From NCBI GenBank assembly GCA_015065065.1, contig SVQX01000011.1:1-49562 (forward strand): a stretch of DNA of 49,562 bases, written 5' to 3'. Positions within the stretch are counted from its first letter, which is position 1, and every line of letters begins with the position of its first letter. The notes under the pieces are model-generated. The model saw only the letters and a list, made by a program, of their open reading frames with translations, was not told where the DNA came from and searched no databases. The translations under genes were made by a program, and so were the position numbers. Source of the stretch: Oscillospiraceae bacterium. Lineage in GTDB: Bacteria; Bacillota; Clostridia; Oscillospirales; CAG-272. Of the stretch, positions 41,408 to 49,257 are shown in pieces.

Positions 41408-41710
41408 TCACTTCGCCTGCTTTTCGAGTTGAGCGAGCTGTTCGGTGAGGGAGTCGATATTTTTGACTGCCTGCGCGATCTTTGCGGCGGTATCGGTGTC
41501 GGGGGTATCGCTTTTCAGCTTTTTATAGGTAAGCTTGCCGAGGCGGGTGTACTCCTCGTCTCTTTTTGCCTTAACGGAGGCGATCTTGATTTTCAGCGCG
41601 GCGATATCGGTGAGCTTTTCGGCTCCCGTGACCGCTTTGTCTATAACCTTTTTTGCTCCGCCAAGCAATGCGTCGGCGGCATCCTTGCCGTTGATGTTTA
41701 CGTTGCTCAT
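41408..41710 (-). CDS. Small coiled-coil protein of unknown function
   Basis: A 100-residue soluble protein with no family I can name. It is Lys/Ala-rich and almost entirely helical. The first third (NINGKDAADALLGGAKKVID) is amphipathic. Heptad-like patterns follow in IKIASVKAKRDEEYTRLGKL and IAQAVKNIDSLTEQLAQLEK, so a coiled coil is likely. CAAGGAGG lies before the ATG, and a strong promoter supports that it is real. It is divergent from yajC. Confidence 0.75.
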   Translation of the reverse strand: MSNVNINGKDAADALLGGAKKVIDKAVTGAEKLTDIAALKIKIASVKAKRDEEYTRLGKLTYKKLKSDTPDTDTAAKIAQAVKNIDSLTEQLAQLEKQAK

Positions 41711-41748
41711 AAGTTAATCCTCCTTGAATTTTGATGCTTTATAAGACG

Positions 41749-41778
41749 ATTATAACCTCCGTGCGGACGGTTTGTCAA
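41749..41778 (-). promoter_or_regulatory. Promoter of the 41408 gene
   Basis: On the minus strand, perfect TTGACA (41773-41778), 18 bp, perfect TATAAT (41749-41754). Confidence 0.82.
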
Positions 41779-41828
41779 GACATTTTGAAAAAAATTTACT
41801 CCTTGCAAGAATATTTACAAATATATCA

Positions 41829-41857
41829 TTGAATTTTTCAAAAAGGTCGGTTATACT
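41829..41857 (+). promoter_or_regulatory. Promoter of yajC
   Basis: TTGAAT (41829-41834), 17 bp, TATACT (41852-41857). Confidence 0.72.
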
Positions 41858-41888
41858 GTTTTTATCAAGAAAAAACGGAGGAATTATC

Positions 41889-42215
41889 ATGTATAATGCA
41901 GCTATGCTTATGGCGGAGGCTTCGGGCGACGCGCTCAGCACCTTCCTGCCCATAATCATGCTCGTGCTTGTGCTGGTCGTAATGTATTTCGTTATGATCC
42001 GTCCCCAGAAAAAGCAGGAGAAGGAAACCAACGAAATGCGCAACAACCTCGAGGTTGGCGACGAGATCACGACCATCGGCGGTATTATCGGCAAGGTAGT
42101 CAGCATCAAGGAGGAAACTCTGGTGCTGGAAACCAGCCACGACCGCACCCACATCCGCATCCTTAAATCTGCGGTAAGCCGCGTTGACGTTAAGGCTGAG
42201 GACGCGCAGGACTGA
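41889..42215 (+). CDS. yajC: Preprotein translocase subunit YajC
   Basis: A 108-residue accessory subunit of the SecDF-YajC complex in the inner membrane. One membrane helix (FLPIIMLVLVLVVMYFVMI, about 19-37) is followed by the diagnostic RPQKKQEKE and the soluble domain NLEVGDEITTIGGIIGKVVS. The start is the ATG at 41889 with CGGAGG upstream; an in-frame extension back to 41772 crosses the promoter. A bidirectional terminator follows. In related Clostridia yajC is often close to a TIGR04086 gene; here a glycosidase-like gene lies between them. Confidence 0.95.
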   Translation: MYNAAMLMAEASGDALSTFLPIIMLVLVLVVMYFVMIRPQKKQEKETNEMRNNLEVGDEITTIGGIIGKVVSIKEETLVLETSHDRTHIRILKSAVSRVDVKAEDAQD

Positions 42216-42226
42216 GCTATCTTTTA

Positions 42227-42265
42227 AAATAAAAATGCCCGCGACGGTTGCGGGCATTTTTATTT
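42227..42265. terminator. Bidirectional terminator between yajC and the convergent gene
   Basis: A 16-bp perfect stem (AAATAAAAATGCCCGC and its complement) with a 7-nt loop. A/T tracts on both sides make it usable from both strands. Confidence 0.9.
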
Positions 42266-44214
42266 CATTCAATAATGAGTATCACGGGCTCGAATACGCC
42301 TGCTGAGGTGCTGAGGAGGTATCTGTTTTCTTCGCGAGTGAACTTAACATCCTCATACGTGCCGTCGGGGCAGAGTCGCTTGATGTTATTTGCATCGCGG
42401 TTGATGCACAGCGGTATCTCGTCCAGCACGTCAAGACTCATGTCAAGCAGAGCGCAAAGGAGTCGTCCGCCGGGCATTTTTGCCGCCTTGAAAAGCATCT
42501 CCGCGTCCTCGGGATAGTAAGCGGGCAGGCAGTTGAGATCGGTAAGAATATCAATAAGCTGGCGCTTTCTCGCCTCGCAAAGAAATCCAAATGCATCAAC
42601 GATATTGTAGCCAAACTTGGTGTCGCCGGAGAATACGACGGCGCATCCGCCGAGGGAGTTTTTATATGAGGTAACGCCGGGGAAAAGAATTTCGCGCTCA
42701 ACCCCGTCCTTCAAAAAATACACCTCGGAGCAGACCTTTACGTCCTCGGAGAGCGGAATCAGCTCTCGCGCGCCGTACATTGCCTTGCTGAGGCTTCCGT
42801 CGGGGAATTGCTCGCCGCTGGTGTTTTTAGAGCCGGGCTCGCGTACTTTTACGTCAATACCGATATATTCGCCGAGTCCGCGTTGGATAAAGCGTTCTGC
42901 TGCCACAGCGTCCAGCACTACGTTTCCTGCAAGGAAGCCCTTTAATTCCTCGACGGTGAAGGCAAGGTCGCGCAGACTGTCAAAGAAGCATGCGCCTTCT
43001 CCGTCAACAGAGAAGTGGAGAGGGAGTCCCAGCCTGTCAAGCACGTGAGCGCACCAGCCGTCTGCAACCGCGGGGTTCATATCTCCCTTGGCAACGACGG
43101 GAATGGAGTGATTGGGAACGGGAATTTTGCAGCCCTGCCATACAAGGCTGTCGGTCAGACGGGACAGCTCGTTGTAAAAGCCGCTGTATTTTGCGAGCTT
43201 CTTGCGGTATTCCTTGCCGCTGTTCGGCTCGTAGTCAAAAAGCCTTGTTATCCAATGCTTTGCACCCTTTGCGCCCTCAAGGATACTGAAGGTGAAATGA
43301 GAGTGGAGCTTGGCGGCGGGGGTGGAATATCTGTTCTGCGGACAGGTGTCTGTTTCTGCAAGAATCACGTCGGGCTTGCCTCTGAGCGCCGCCTTTTGAG
43401 TCGCCGCCCGGTGCATAATATTTACAAAATCACGAGGGTCCTTTGCGCAGTAATTTGCGTTGTTGACTCGCAGAGTGACGGGATTGTCCTTGCCCGCCAT
43501 AATGGAAGCGATCTCAAACGCGCCCTCTGCACTGTCGCCGCAAAGGCAGAATGAGCCGGGAATCGCGGGGTTGACCGAATCAATACCCGCGCGGATCTCC
43601 TTTGCGCATCCGATAAGGGAATCTATTTGCGTTTGAATGAAAATCTCGCGATATTTGCTTTTCAGCTCCGTGCCGTGCATTTCCTCACCCCAAAAAGCGG
43701 AATGAAGCTCACGGTCGGTAAGACGTGTACCCGCCCGACGGTTGAACTCTGCCATGTGGAGAGGGCAAACGCAACCCAGCTCGGAGCGCGCCATGAGTCT
43801 GAAATCGTCGTCCAGCATGATGTGGTCGGGATTTGCAGACGCAATAGTCGCGGCGGATTTTTTGATATATTCTCGGAAATCCCCGTCGTAGGGGCAGCAA
43901 ACCTCCACGGGCTTGCCCGCCGTAAGTCCCACGTATTTTTGGAAAGCGGAGGGCTGGTTCAGCTTCCAGCCGTGGCCTATCGACGCTTGAATAAGCACAC
44001 CGGAGGGAACACCTGCCGCGTCCAGCTTTTTCTTAAATTTTTTATACGATTCCGTCAGAAGCGCCGCCTTATCAATAGCAGGCACACCCTCGGGAGTGAG
44101 TGTCATCTTGAATAGTGGCATGGTGGCAACGCCGCCTTTTACCTGCTCGACGATATCTGCGCATATTTCGTCGATATGATTTTCACTCAGCAGCATTATT
44201 GAGTAGTTAAGCAT
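42265..44214 (-). CDS. Putative TIM-barrel glycoside hydrolase of unknown family
   Basis: A 649-residue cytoplasmic protein that I cannot assign firmly. The N-terminal half looks like a TIM barrel, with IMLDDDFRLMARSELGCVCP near 132-150, reminiscent of the acidic strand ends in GH42-like enzymes. DVILAETDTCPQNRYST (near 285-300) may hold the second acidic residue. The middle (about 400-470) resembles a trimerisation or Rossmann-like domain. The C-terminal 150 residues look beta-rich. No signal peptide is visible. The ribosome binding site AAAGGA lies 9 bp before the ATG. It sits between yajC and the TIGR04086 gene and has its own promoter. A role in oligosaccharide breakdown is an inference. 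Confidence 0.6.
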   Translation of the reverse strand: MLNYSIMLLSENHIDEICADIVEQVKGGVATMPLFKMTLTPEGVPAIDKAALLTESYKKFKKKLDAAGVPSGVLIQASIGHGWKLNQPSAFQKYVGLTAGKPVEVCCPYDGDFREYIKKSAATIASANPDHIMLDDDFRLMARSELGCVCPLHMAEFNRRAGTRLTDRELHSAFWGEEMHGTELKSKYREIFIQTQIDSLIGCAKEIRAGIDSVNPAIPGSFCLCGDSAEGAFEIASIMAGKDNPVTLRVNNANYCAKDPRDFVNIMHRAATQKAALRGKPDVILAETDTCPQNRYSTPAAKLHSHFTFSILEGAKGAKHWITRLFDYEPNSGKEYRKKLAKYSGFYNELSRLTDSLVWQGCKIPVPNHSIPVVAKGDMNPAVADGWCAHVLDRLGLPLHFSVDGEGACFFDSLRDLAFTVEELKGFLAGNVVLDAVAAERFIQRGLGEYIGIDVKVREPGSKNTSGEQFPDGSLSKAMYGARELIPLSEDVKVCSEVYFLKDGVEREILFPGVTSYKNSLGGCAVVFSGDTKFGYNIVDAFGFLCEARKRQLIDILTDLNCLPAYYPEDAEMLFKAAKMPGGRLLCALLDMSLDVLDEIPLCINRDANNIKRLCPDGTYEDVKFTREENRYLLSTSAGVFEPVILIIE

Positions 44215-44247
44215 ATTACGACTGTCCTTTCAGTTTGTTCTAACCGC

Positions 44248-44276
44248 AGTATAGCATTTTTGCAATCTTTTGTAAA
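44248..44276 (-). promoter_or_regulatory. Promoter of the putative glycosidase
   Basis: On the minus strand, TTTACA (44271-44276), 17 bp, TATACT (44248-44253). Confidence 0.65.
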
Positions 44277-44294
44277 GAGGGTGCCTGCTTTTTA

Positions 44295-44332
44295 GGAAAA
44301 TTTTGCGAATATTCGGGAAAATTTTGCGAATA
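44295..44332 (+). repeat. 17-bp direct repeat with 21-bp period before a TATAAT
   Basis: GGAAAATTTTGCGAATA occurs exactly twice, at 44295-44311 and 44316-44332, two helical turns apart. TATAAT follows at 44339-44344, but no good -35 box is visible, so this may be an activator or repressor site for the TIGR04086 gene. Confidence 0.7.
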
Positions 44333-44373
44333 CGCGAATATAATTAACCGAATAAGTTTTTTTGGAGGAAAAT

Positions 44374-44889
44374 ATGCACGAACAGAATAAACACCGTGGG
44401 AAAAGAGATGGCGACCCGTTTGCGAGCGGTGCGCACGGCGCGTCCGAGGAGGAGAGCGCGCTGAAAATTGCATTTTTTGCGGGGCTTTTTGCGCTTCCCG
44501 TGTCGCTCGGTATAGGACTTGCACTGCTGCTCGCGCTGTCCTTTGCGGCGTATTCAAATCCCGACCCCGATAAGCTGATAGCCCCCCTTGGCATAACCGC
44601 GCTGATACTGACCTCGGTGCTGTGCGGATTTGTTTCCGCGCGAAGGGGAGGGCGAGCGGCGGCGCTGTGCGGACTTATGGGTGGCGGACTGTTTGCGTTA
44701 GCGCTTTTTGCAATATCGTTGTGCTTTGGCGACGAGGCAAGGGCAGCGCTTACCCTCGGCGCGACGGGCGGAGTTAGCCTATTGCTTCACGCGGGAGTGG
44801 TGGCGCTTGCGCTGGTAGGCGCAACGCTCAGCAACGCACTGAAAAACGCAAAGGAGTCAAAGCCGAAGCATAGGTACAGAGCAGGGTAA
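44374..44889 (+). CDS. TIGR04086-family membrane protein
   Basis: A 171-residue protein with four membrane helices (IAFFAGLFALPVSLGIGLAL, APLGITALILTSVLCGFVSA, ALCGLMGGGLFALALFAISL, and a last one near 135-155), matching the TIGR04086 family of unknown function. The start at 44374 has GGAGG in front. The N-terminal 30 residues are hydrophilic and the C-terminus is basic. A terminator at 44915-44952 ends the transcript. Confidence 0.85.
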   Translation: MHEQNKHRGKRDGDPFASGAHGASEEESALKIAFFAGLFALPVSLGIGLALLLALSFAAYSNPDPDKLIAPLGITALILTSVLCGFVSARRGGRAAALCGLMGGGLFALALFAISLCFGDEARAALTLGATGGVSLLLHAGVVALALVGATLSNALKNAKESKPKHRYRAG

Positions 44890-44914
44890 GAATTGAAAAT
44901 GAAAAATTAAGTGG

Positions 44915-44952
44915 AAAACGTCCTCTCGCTTGCGAGTGAGAGGGCGTTTTTT
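44915..44952 (+). terminator. Terminator of the TIGR04086 gene
   Basis: A 16-bp stem with one mismatch (AAAACGTCCTCTCGCT and AGTGAGAGGGCGTTTT), loop TGCG, followed by more T. Confidence 0.88.
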
Positions 44953-44995
44953 ATTTTAAAAATCCCGTGTTCAAAAAAAGTTTTTACTTTATATA

Positions 44996-45024
44996 TATAC
45001 AAAGTGAAAAATATGTGGTATAAT
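44996..45024 (+). promoter_or_regulatory. Promoter of the PHP phosphatase gene
   Basis: TATACA (44996-45001), 17 bp, perfect TATAAT (45019-45024). It rules out the longer upstream start of the reading frame. Confidence 0.65.
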
Positions 45025-45057
45025 GTAAAAAGAGAAATATGCTTTGTCGAGGAAAAT

Positions 45058-45891
45058 ATGGTTTACTGCGATCTTCATACACATACACGCTTCTCCTTTG
45101 ACGGCGCGGAAAATTCCACTCCGGACGCCCTTTGCCGCCGTGCCTTGGAGGTAGGGCTTACCGACCTTGCCATCACCGACCACTGCGACGTAAACGGTGA
45201 GGTGGAGGGGCTTTATTCGGTATACGACGCCGATGCGGCTTATACAGCCGTAATGGAGGCAAAGGAAAAATACCGCGGCAGGCTCAATCTTTTGTACGGC
45301 ATTGAGCTGGGTAACGCGCACCAATATCCCGACTATGCTCGCGCCGCCCTTGCGCGTCATCCCTACGAGTTTGTTATAGGCTCGCTTCACAATCTGCGCG
45401 GCGTGCCCGATTTCTACTACATAAGCTTTGAAAACATGCGCGAGCCTATTATCGACAGCTTGTTCTCGCGCGCCTTGGACGAAACCATTGAGATGTGTGC
45501 CCTCGATATCGACGGCAAATCACCGTTTACTACGGTGGGGCATATTACGTACATGCACAGATACGTTTCGGTGGGGAAGCGGACGATTGACTTTAAGAAG
45601 CATTACGACAAGATCGTGGCGCTCTACGAGCTTATTATCAAGCGGGATACCGCGCTTGAGCTTAATGTTTCCACCATCGCAAAGGGACTTGGAATCAGCA
45701 TGCCGACGCTGGAGCTGTTGAAGCTGTACCGCGACTGTGGCGGACGGCTTGTGACCACGGGCTCGGACGCCCATTCTCCCGAAATGTTGGGCAAGGCCAT
45801 ACGAAAGGGACACGCCCTTTTGCTGGCGGCAGGCTTTGACGAGGTGCTGACTGTGCGCGACGGTGAGCGGGTGCTTCAAAAAATAAACTGA
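45058..45891 (+). CDS. PHP-family histidinol-phosphatase-like protein (HisJ/HisK type)
   Basis: A 277-residue metal-dependent phosphoesterase. PHP ligands are seen as YCDLHTHTRFSFDGAE, ITDHCD, YGIELGN (Glu), FVIGSLHNL, VGHITYMHRY and TGSDAHSPEMLG. The length fits HisJ-family histidinol phosphatases. No his genes are close, so a different phosphate ester is possible. The chosen ATG has GAGGAAAAT before it. It lies 21 bp before the MutS-like gene and may be co-transcribed with it. Confidence 0.88.
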   Translation: MVYCDLHTHTRFSFDGAENSTPDALCRRALEVGLTDLAITDHCDVNGEVEGLYSVYDADAAYTAVMEAKEKYRGRLNLLYGIELGNAHQYPDYARAALARHPYEFVIGSLHNLRGVPDFYYISFENMREPIIDSLFSRALDETIEMCALDIDGKSPFTTVGHITYMHRYVSVGKRTIDFKKHYDKIVALYELIIKRDTALELNVSTIAKGLGISMPTLELLKLYRDCGGRLVTTGSDAHSPEMLGKAIRKGHALLLAAGFDEVLTVRDGERVLQKIN

Positions 45892-45912
45892 CGTAAAGGA
45901 GCTTTTGAAAAT

Positions 45913-47541
45913 ATGAAGCTTGAAAATTTCAGCCTTATATATCCCGACGGCGAAAGCAAGAACCGCCACACGTCGGGCAGTGCGCTCCCAGACGTGGATA
46001 TGTATACCCTGCAGGAGCTTGGCTTCCTTGAAATGTTTGAGCTGAAAAGCCGAGAGGTGAGTGAATTTTTCACCACCTGTCCTGCCGTTATCGCGTACCG
46101 CAACGCGACCTTTACGGACATGCTGAACAATCCGTCGCTTGCGGACACCTTGAACCGACTCGTTCCCATACTGAATGACATTACCGAGCTTCGCAGGCTG
46201 GAGGGCGAGAGCGGTGAGGACACCTCGGCTTATCTGTCCAGCCTGACGGAGATAGAGCTGTATATTTCATCCGTCGATACCCTGCACAAGGGACTTTCGG
46301 AGGTTGCGGATAATCTGCACGGCACGGCGTTTCTCCGCCTTGCGGATTACGTGCGCGAGCTTGCCGAGTCGGACTATTACCGCGAGCTTAACGAAAAGCT
46401 TGCAGAGCTTACTCAAAGAGTGAGAGAGATAAAGAGCGTTACCGTGGGCGTCAATCTGGACGCACAGCTTCGCCCGTCGGATGCGGGAGTGCTGTCGGTA
46501 AACGCACAGCCCTTCAAATCGGGCGAGGTGCTGGATAAAATACTGCGCCTTAATTTCAAGGATGACGAATATACTTGTATTGCGAGCCTCGTGCCGTTTG
46601 GCAAAAAGCATTCGGACAATCAGAAGACCGCGCTCTCGCTTGCCTTCAATTCTGCTATCAACGACGTGTATCGCTCTTCCTTGCGGTCATGGAAAAGGAT
46701 AATACAGTCCTACGTTCTGGAGAATACCGACTTTTTGCTGGAGCTTATGCCCGAGATAGAATTTTTGACTCGCGGAACACAGCTTCAAAGAGAGCTTATG
46801 AGGCGCGGCTGTGAGCTGTCAGCTCCCACCGTTCTGCCCGCAGAGCAAAAGGCGTTTGTGGCACGGGGGCTTTACAATCCCGCAGTGGCGCTCAAGCTGC
46901 CTGAGGGAGAGGAGATAGTGCCTAACGATATTGCCTTTGACGAGAGCGCGGATAACGCTATGATATACGTGCTGACGGGTCCCAACCGAGGAGGAAAATC
47001 GGTCATAACCTGCGCTATCGGTATTGCCCAGGTAATGTTCCAGCTTGGAATGTTTTTACCCGCGGCACATATCGAGCTATCGGTGGCTGACGGAATATAC
47101 ACACATTTTCCGACGGGTGCTGACGATACTATCGACAAGGGACGTCTTGGCGAGGAATGCGCCCGACTCGGAGATATCTTTGACACGGTGACGTCGCAGA
47201 GTCTTGTTCTGCTTGACGAATCGCTGTCGTCTACGGGCTCGTTTGAGGCTTCCTATATCGCCGCCGAGGTGCTTGCGGGATTTTCGCGCGTAGGCTGCCG
47301 TTGCCTTTTCGCTACCCATCTGCACGAGCTTGCGGCGGAGATAGACAATATCAATGCGCGAGCCGCCGAGAGCGGAGGCGCAAGAATAGACACTTTGGTC
47401 GCAGGAATCGAGGGTGAGGGAAAGCGCTCCTTTATCATCACTCGCGCCAAGCCCGACGGAAAATCCTACGCCCGCGATATCGCGGAAAAATACGGACTTA
47501 CCTACGAGTCCATTATTCAGAAGATCACTCAATCCAAATAA
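45913..47541 (+). CDS. MutS-like ATPase without mismatch-recognition domain
   Basis: A 542-residue protein of the MutS superfamily. The first 340 residues are helical and resemble the clamp/lever core. The mismatch-binding N-terminal domains of MutS are absent, and so is the Smr nuclease tail of MutS2. The ATPase has Walker A GPNRGGKS (about 356-363), Walker B VLLDESLSSTGS (about 435-446) and the switch His in FATHLHELAAE. Family members of this length are common in gut Firmicutes and their role is not clear. It lies between a PHP phosphatase and an Lrp regulator, with short gaps of 21 and 19 bp, so all are probably one operon. AAAGGAG precedes the ATG. Confidence 0.85.
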   Translation: MKLENFSLIYPDGESKNRHTSGSALPDVDMYTLQELGFLEMFELKSREVSEFFTTCPAVIAYRNATFTDMLNNPSLADTLNRLVPILNDITELRRLEGESGEDTSAYLSSLTEIELYISSVDTLHKGLSEVADNLHGTAFLRLADYVRELAESDYYRELNEKLAELTQRVREIKSVTVGVNLDAQLRPSDAGVLSVNAQPFKSGEVLDKILRLNFKDDEYTCIASLVPFGKKHSDNQKTALSLAFNSAINDVYRSSLRSWKRIIQSYVLENTDFLLELMPEIEFLTRGTQLQRELMRRGCELSAPTVLPAEQKAFVARGLYNPAVALKLPEGEEIVPNDIAFDESADNAMIYVLTGPNRGGKSVITCAIGIAQVMFQLGMFLPAAHIELSVADGIYTHFPTGADDTIDKGRLGEECARLGDIFDTVTSQSLVLLDESLSSTGSFEASYIAAEVLAGFSRVGCRCLFATHLHELAAEIDNINARAAESGGARIDTLVAGIEGEGKRSFIITRAKPDGKSYARDIAEKYGLTYESIIQKITQSK

Positions 47542-47560
47542 TCAGAAGGAGGACGACAAA

Positions 47561-48040
47561 ATGGATCAGTTTTTGAAGACTATCGAGGACAACGCCACGC
47601 TGACGGAAAAGGAGCTGGCGGTGATGTTCAACAAGGACGTCGGTGATATCCGCGCCATGATAAAGAAGTACGAGGAGGACGGCGTTATCCTCGGATACAA
47701 GACCATTATCGACTGGGATAAGACCGACCGCGAATACGTTTCGGCAATGATAGAGGTAAAGATCACTCCTCAGCGCGACCGTGGCTTTGACCGTATCGCG
47801 GAGAAAATATACAATTATCCCGAGGTGCAGAGCCTGTACCTTATGTCGTCGGGCGGCTTTGACCTTTGCCTGCTTATCGAGGGACGCACAATGAAGGAGG
47901 TTGCGTATTTCGTTGCACAAAAGCTTGCTCCTATTGAGGACGTGGTTTCTACCGCAACTCATTTTGTTCTCCGCAAGTATAAGGACAAGGGTATCATCTA
48001 CGGCGCGGAGGAGCCGGACGAAAGGGGATATTTCATCTGA
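47561..48040 (+). CDS. Lrp/AsnC-family transcriptional regulator
   Basis: A 159-residue regulator. The N-terminal winged helix (about 1-58) contains LTEKELAVMFNKDVGDIRAM and VILGYKTIIDW. The C-terminal RAM domain (about 65-145) contains SAMIEVKITPQRDRGFDRIA and SSGGFDLCLLIEG, the amino-acid sensing fold. The ATG at 47561 has AGAAGGAGG upstream; an in-frame start at 47414 lies inside the mutS-like gene. Its stop overlaps the aminotransferase start as TGATG. This Lrp-aminotransferase arrangement recalls AlaR-AlaT of Bacillus, so it may control its partner in response to an amino acid. Confidence 0.92.
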   Translation: MDQFLKTIEDNATLTEKELAVMFNKDVGDIRAMIKKYEEDGVILGYKTIIDWDKTDREYVSAMIEVKITPQRDRGFDRIAEKIYNYPEVQSLYLMSSGGFDLCLLIEGRTMKEVAYFVAQKLAPIEDVVSTATHFVLRKYKDKGIIYGAEEPDERGYFI

Positions 48041-49215
48041 TGTCATCTATTGATTACGAGCGCATACTGCCGCGCAAGATAGTGGATATGCCTGCATCGG
48101 GTATTCGAAAGTTTTTCGATATCCTTGATTCCATGCAGGACGTCGTTGCGCTTACGGTAGGTCAGCCCGACTTTGCCACTCCGTGGCATATTCGCGAGGC
48201 GGGTATTGAAAGCCTGGAAAAGGGAAAGACCTACTATACGTCCAACGCAGGAACTCCCGAATTGCGCCGCGAGATATGCAATTATTTGAAGCGTCGGTTC
48301 GATCTTGAATACGACCCGATACACGAAACGGTGGTCACCGTCGGCGGAAGCGAGGCTATTGATATAGCAGTGCGCGCCGTGGTAGAGCCGGGGGATGAGG
48401 TTATTATCCCCACGCCCTGCTTCGTCTGCTACGAGCCTATCGTGCGGATGGCGGGCGGTACTCCCGTTATTATAGAAACAAAAAACGAGGATAAGTTCAA
48501 GCTTACCCCCGAGGCGCTTGCAAGGGCTATTACGCCAAAGACCAAGATGCTGGTGCTTCCGTACCCCAACAATCCCACGGGTGCTATCATGACCGCCGAG
48601 GAGCTGGAGGGCATCGCGCAGGTGTTGAGGGACAAAAACATAGTTATTCTTTCCGACGAGATATACGCCGAGCTGACTTACGGCAGAAAGCATACGTCTA
48701 TTGCGTCCATCCCGGGAATGCATGAGCGTACCATTCTCGTCAGCGGATTTTCCAAGGCTTACGCTATGACGGGCTGGCGACTCGGATATCTGTGCGCTCC
48801 CGAGCCCTTGGCGGTGCAGATGCTCAAGATCCATCAGTATGCTATAATGTGCGCACCCACCACCGCCCAGCTTGCGGCTATCGAGGCGCTCAAAAACGGC
48901 GACGAGGACGTGCGTATGATGACGGAGGAATACAACCGTCGCCGCCGATTCATACATCAGGGACTCAAGGATATCGGCATTGAAGCCTTCGAGCCGGAGG
49001 GAGCGTTCTACATCTATCCCGAGATAGGCAGGTTCGGTCTTTCGTCCGAGGAATTCTGCGAGCGGTTGCTCTACGAGCATAGCTGCGCTATCGTTCCGGG
49101 CGTTGCATTCGGAGATAGCGGCGAGGGCTTTGCCCGAATCTCGTATGCGTATTCCATAAAGCATATTACTGAGGCGCTTGAACGCATGGATGCGTTTGTC
49201 AAAAAACTCAAGTAA
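48040..49215 (+). CDS. PLP-dependent class I/II aminotransferase
   Basis: A 391-residue fold-type I aminotransferase. The pyridoxal lysine is Lys239 in SGFSKAYAMTGWRLGY. LPYPNNPTGAIMT holds the conserved Asn, SDEIYAELTY the Asp that pairs with the cofactor nitrogen, and ARISYA the substrate-carboxylate Arg. It resembles aspartate/alanine-type enzymes (PatA, AlaT). The coupled Lrp regulator favours an AlaT-like role. The substrate is not certain. Confidence 0.92.
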   Translation: MSSIDYERILPRKIVDMPASGIRKFFDILDSMQDVVALTVGQPDFATPWHIREAGIESLEKGKTYYTSNAGTPELRREICNYLKRRFDLEYDPIHETVVTVGGSEAIDIAVRAVVEPGDEVIIPTPCFVCYEPIVRMAGGTPVIIETKNEDKFKLTPEALARAITPKTKMLVLPYPNNPTGAIMTAEELEGIAQVLRDKNIVILSDEIYAELTYGRKHTSIASIPGMHERTILVSGFSKAYAMTGWRLGYLCAPEPLAVQMLKIHQYAIMCAPTTAQLAAIEALKNGDEDVRMMTEEYNRRRRFIHQGLKDIGIEAFEPEGAFYIYPEIGRFGLSSEEFCERLLYEHSCAIVPGVAFGDSGEGFARISYAYSIKHITEALERMDAFVKKLK

Positions 49216-49257
49216 GTTAAAAAATCTCACAATAAAAATTCTAAAACGGAGGATGTC

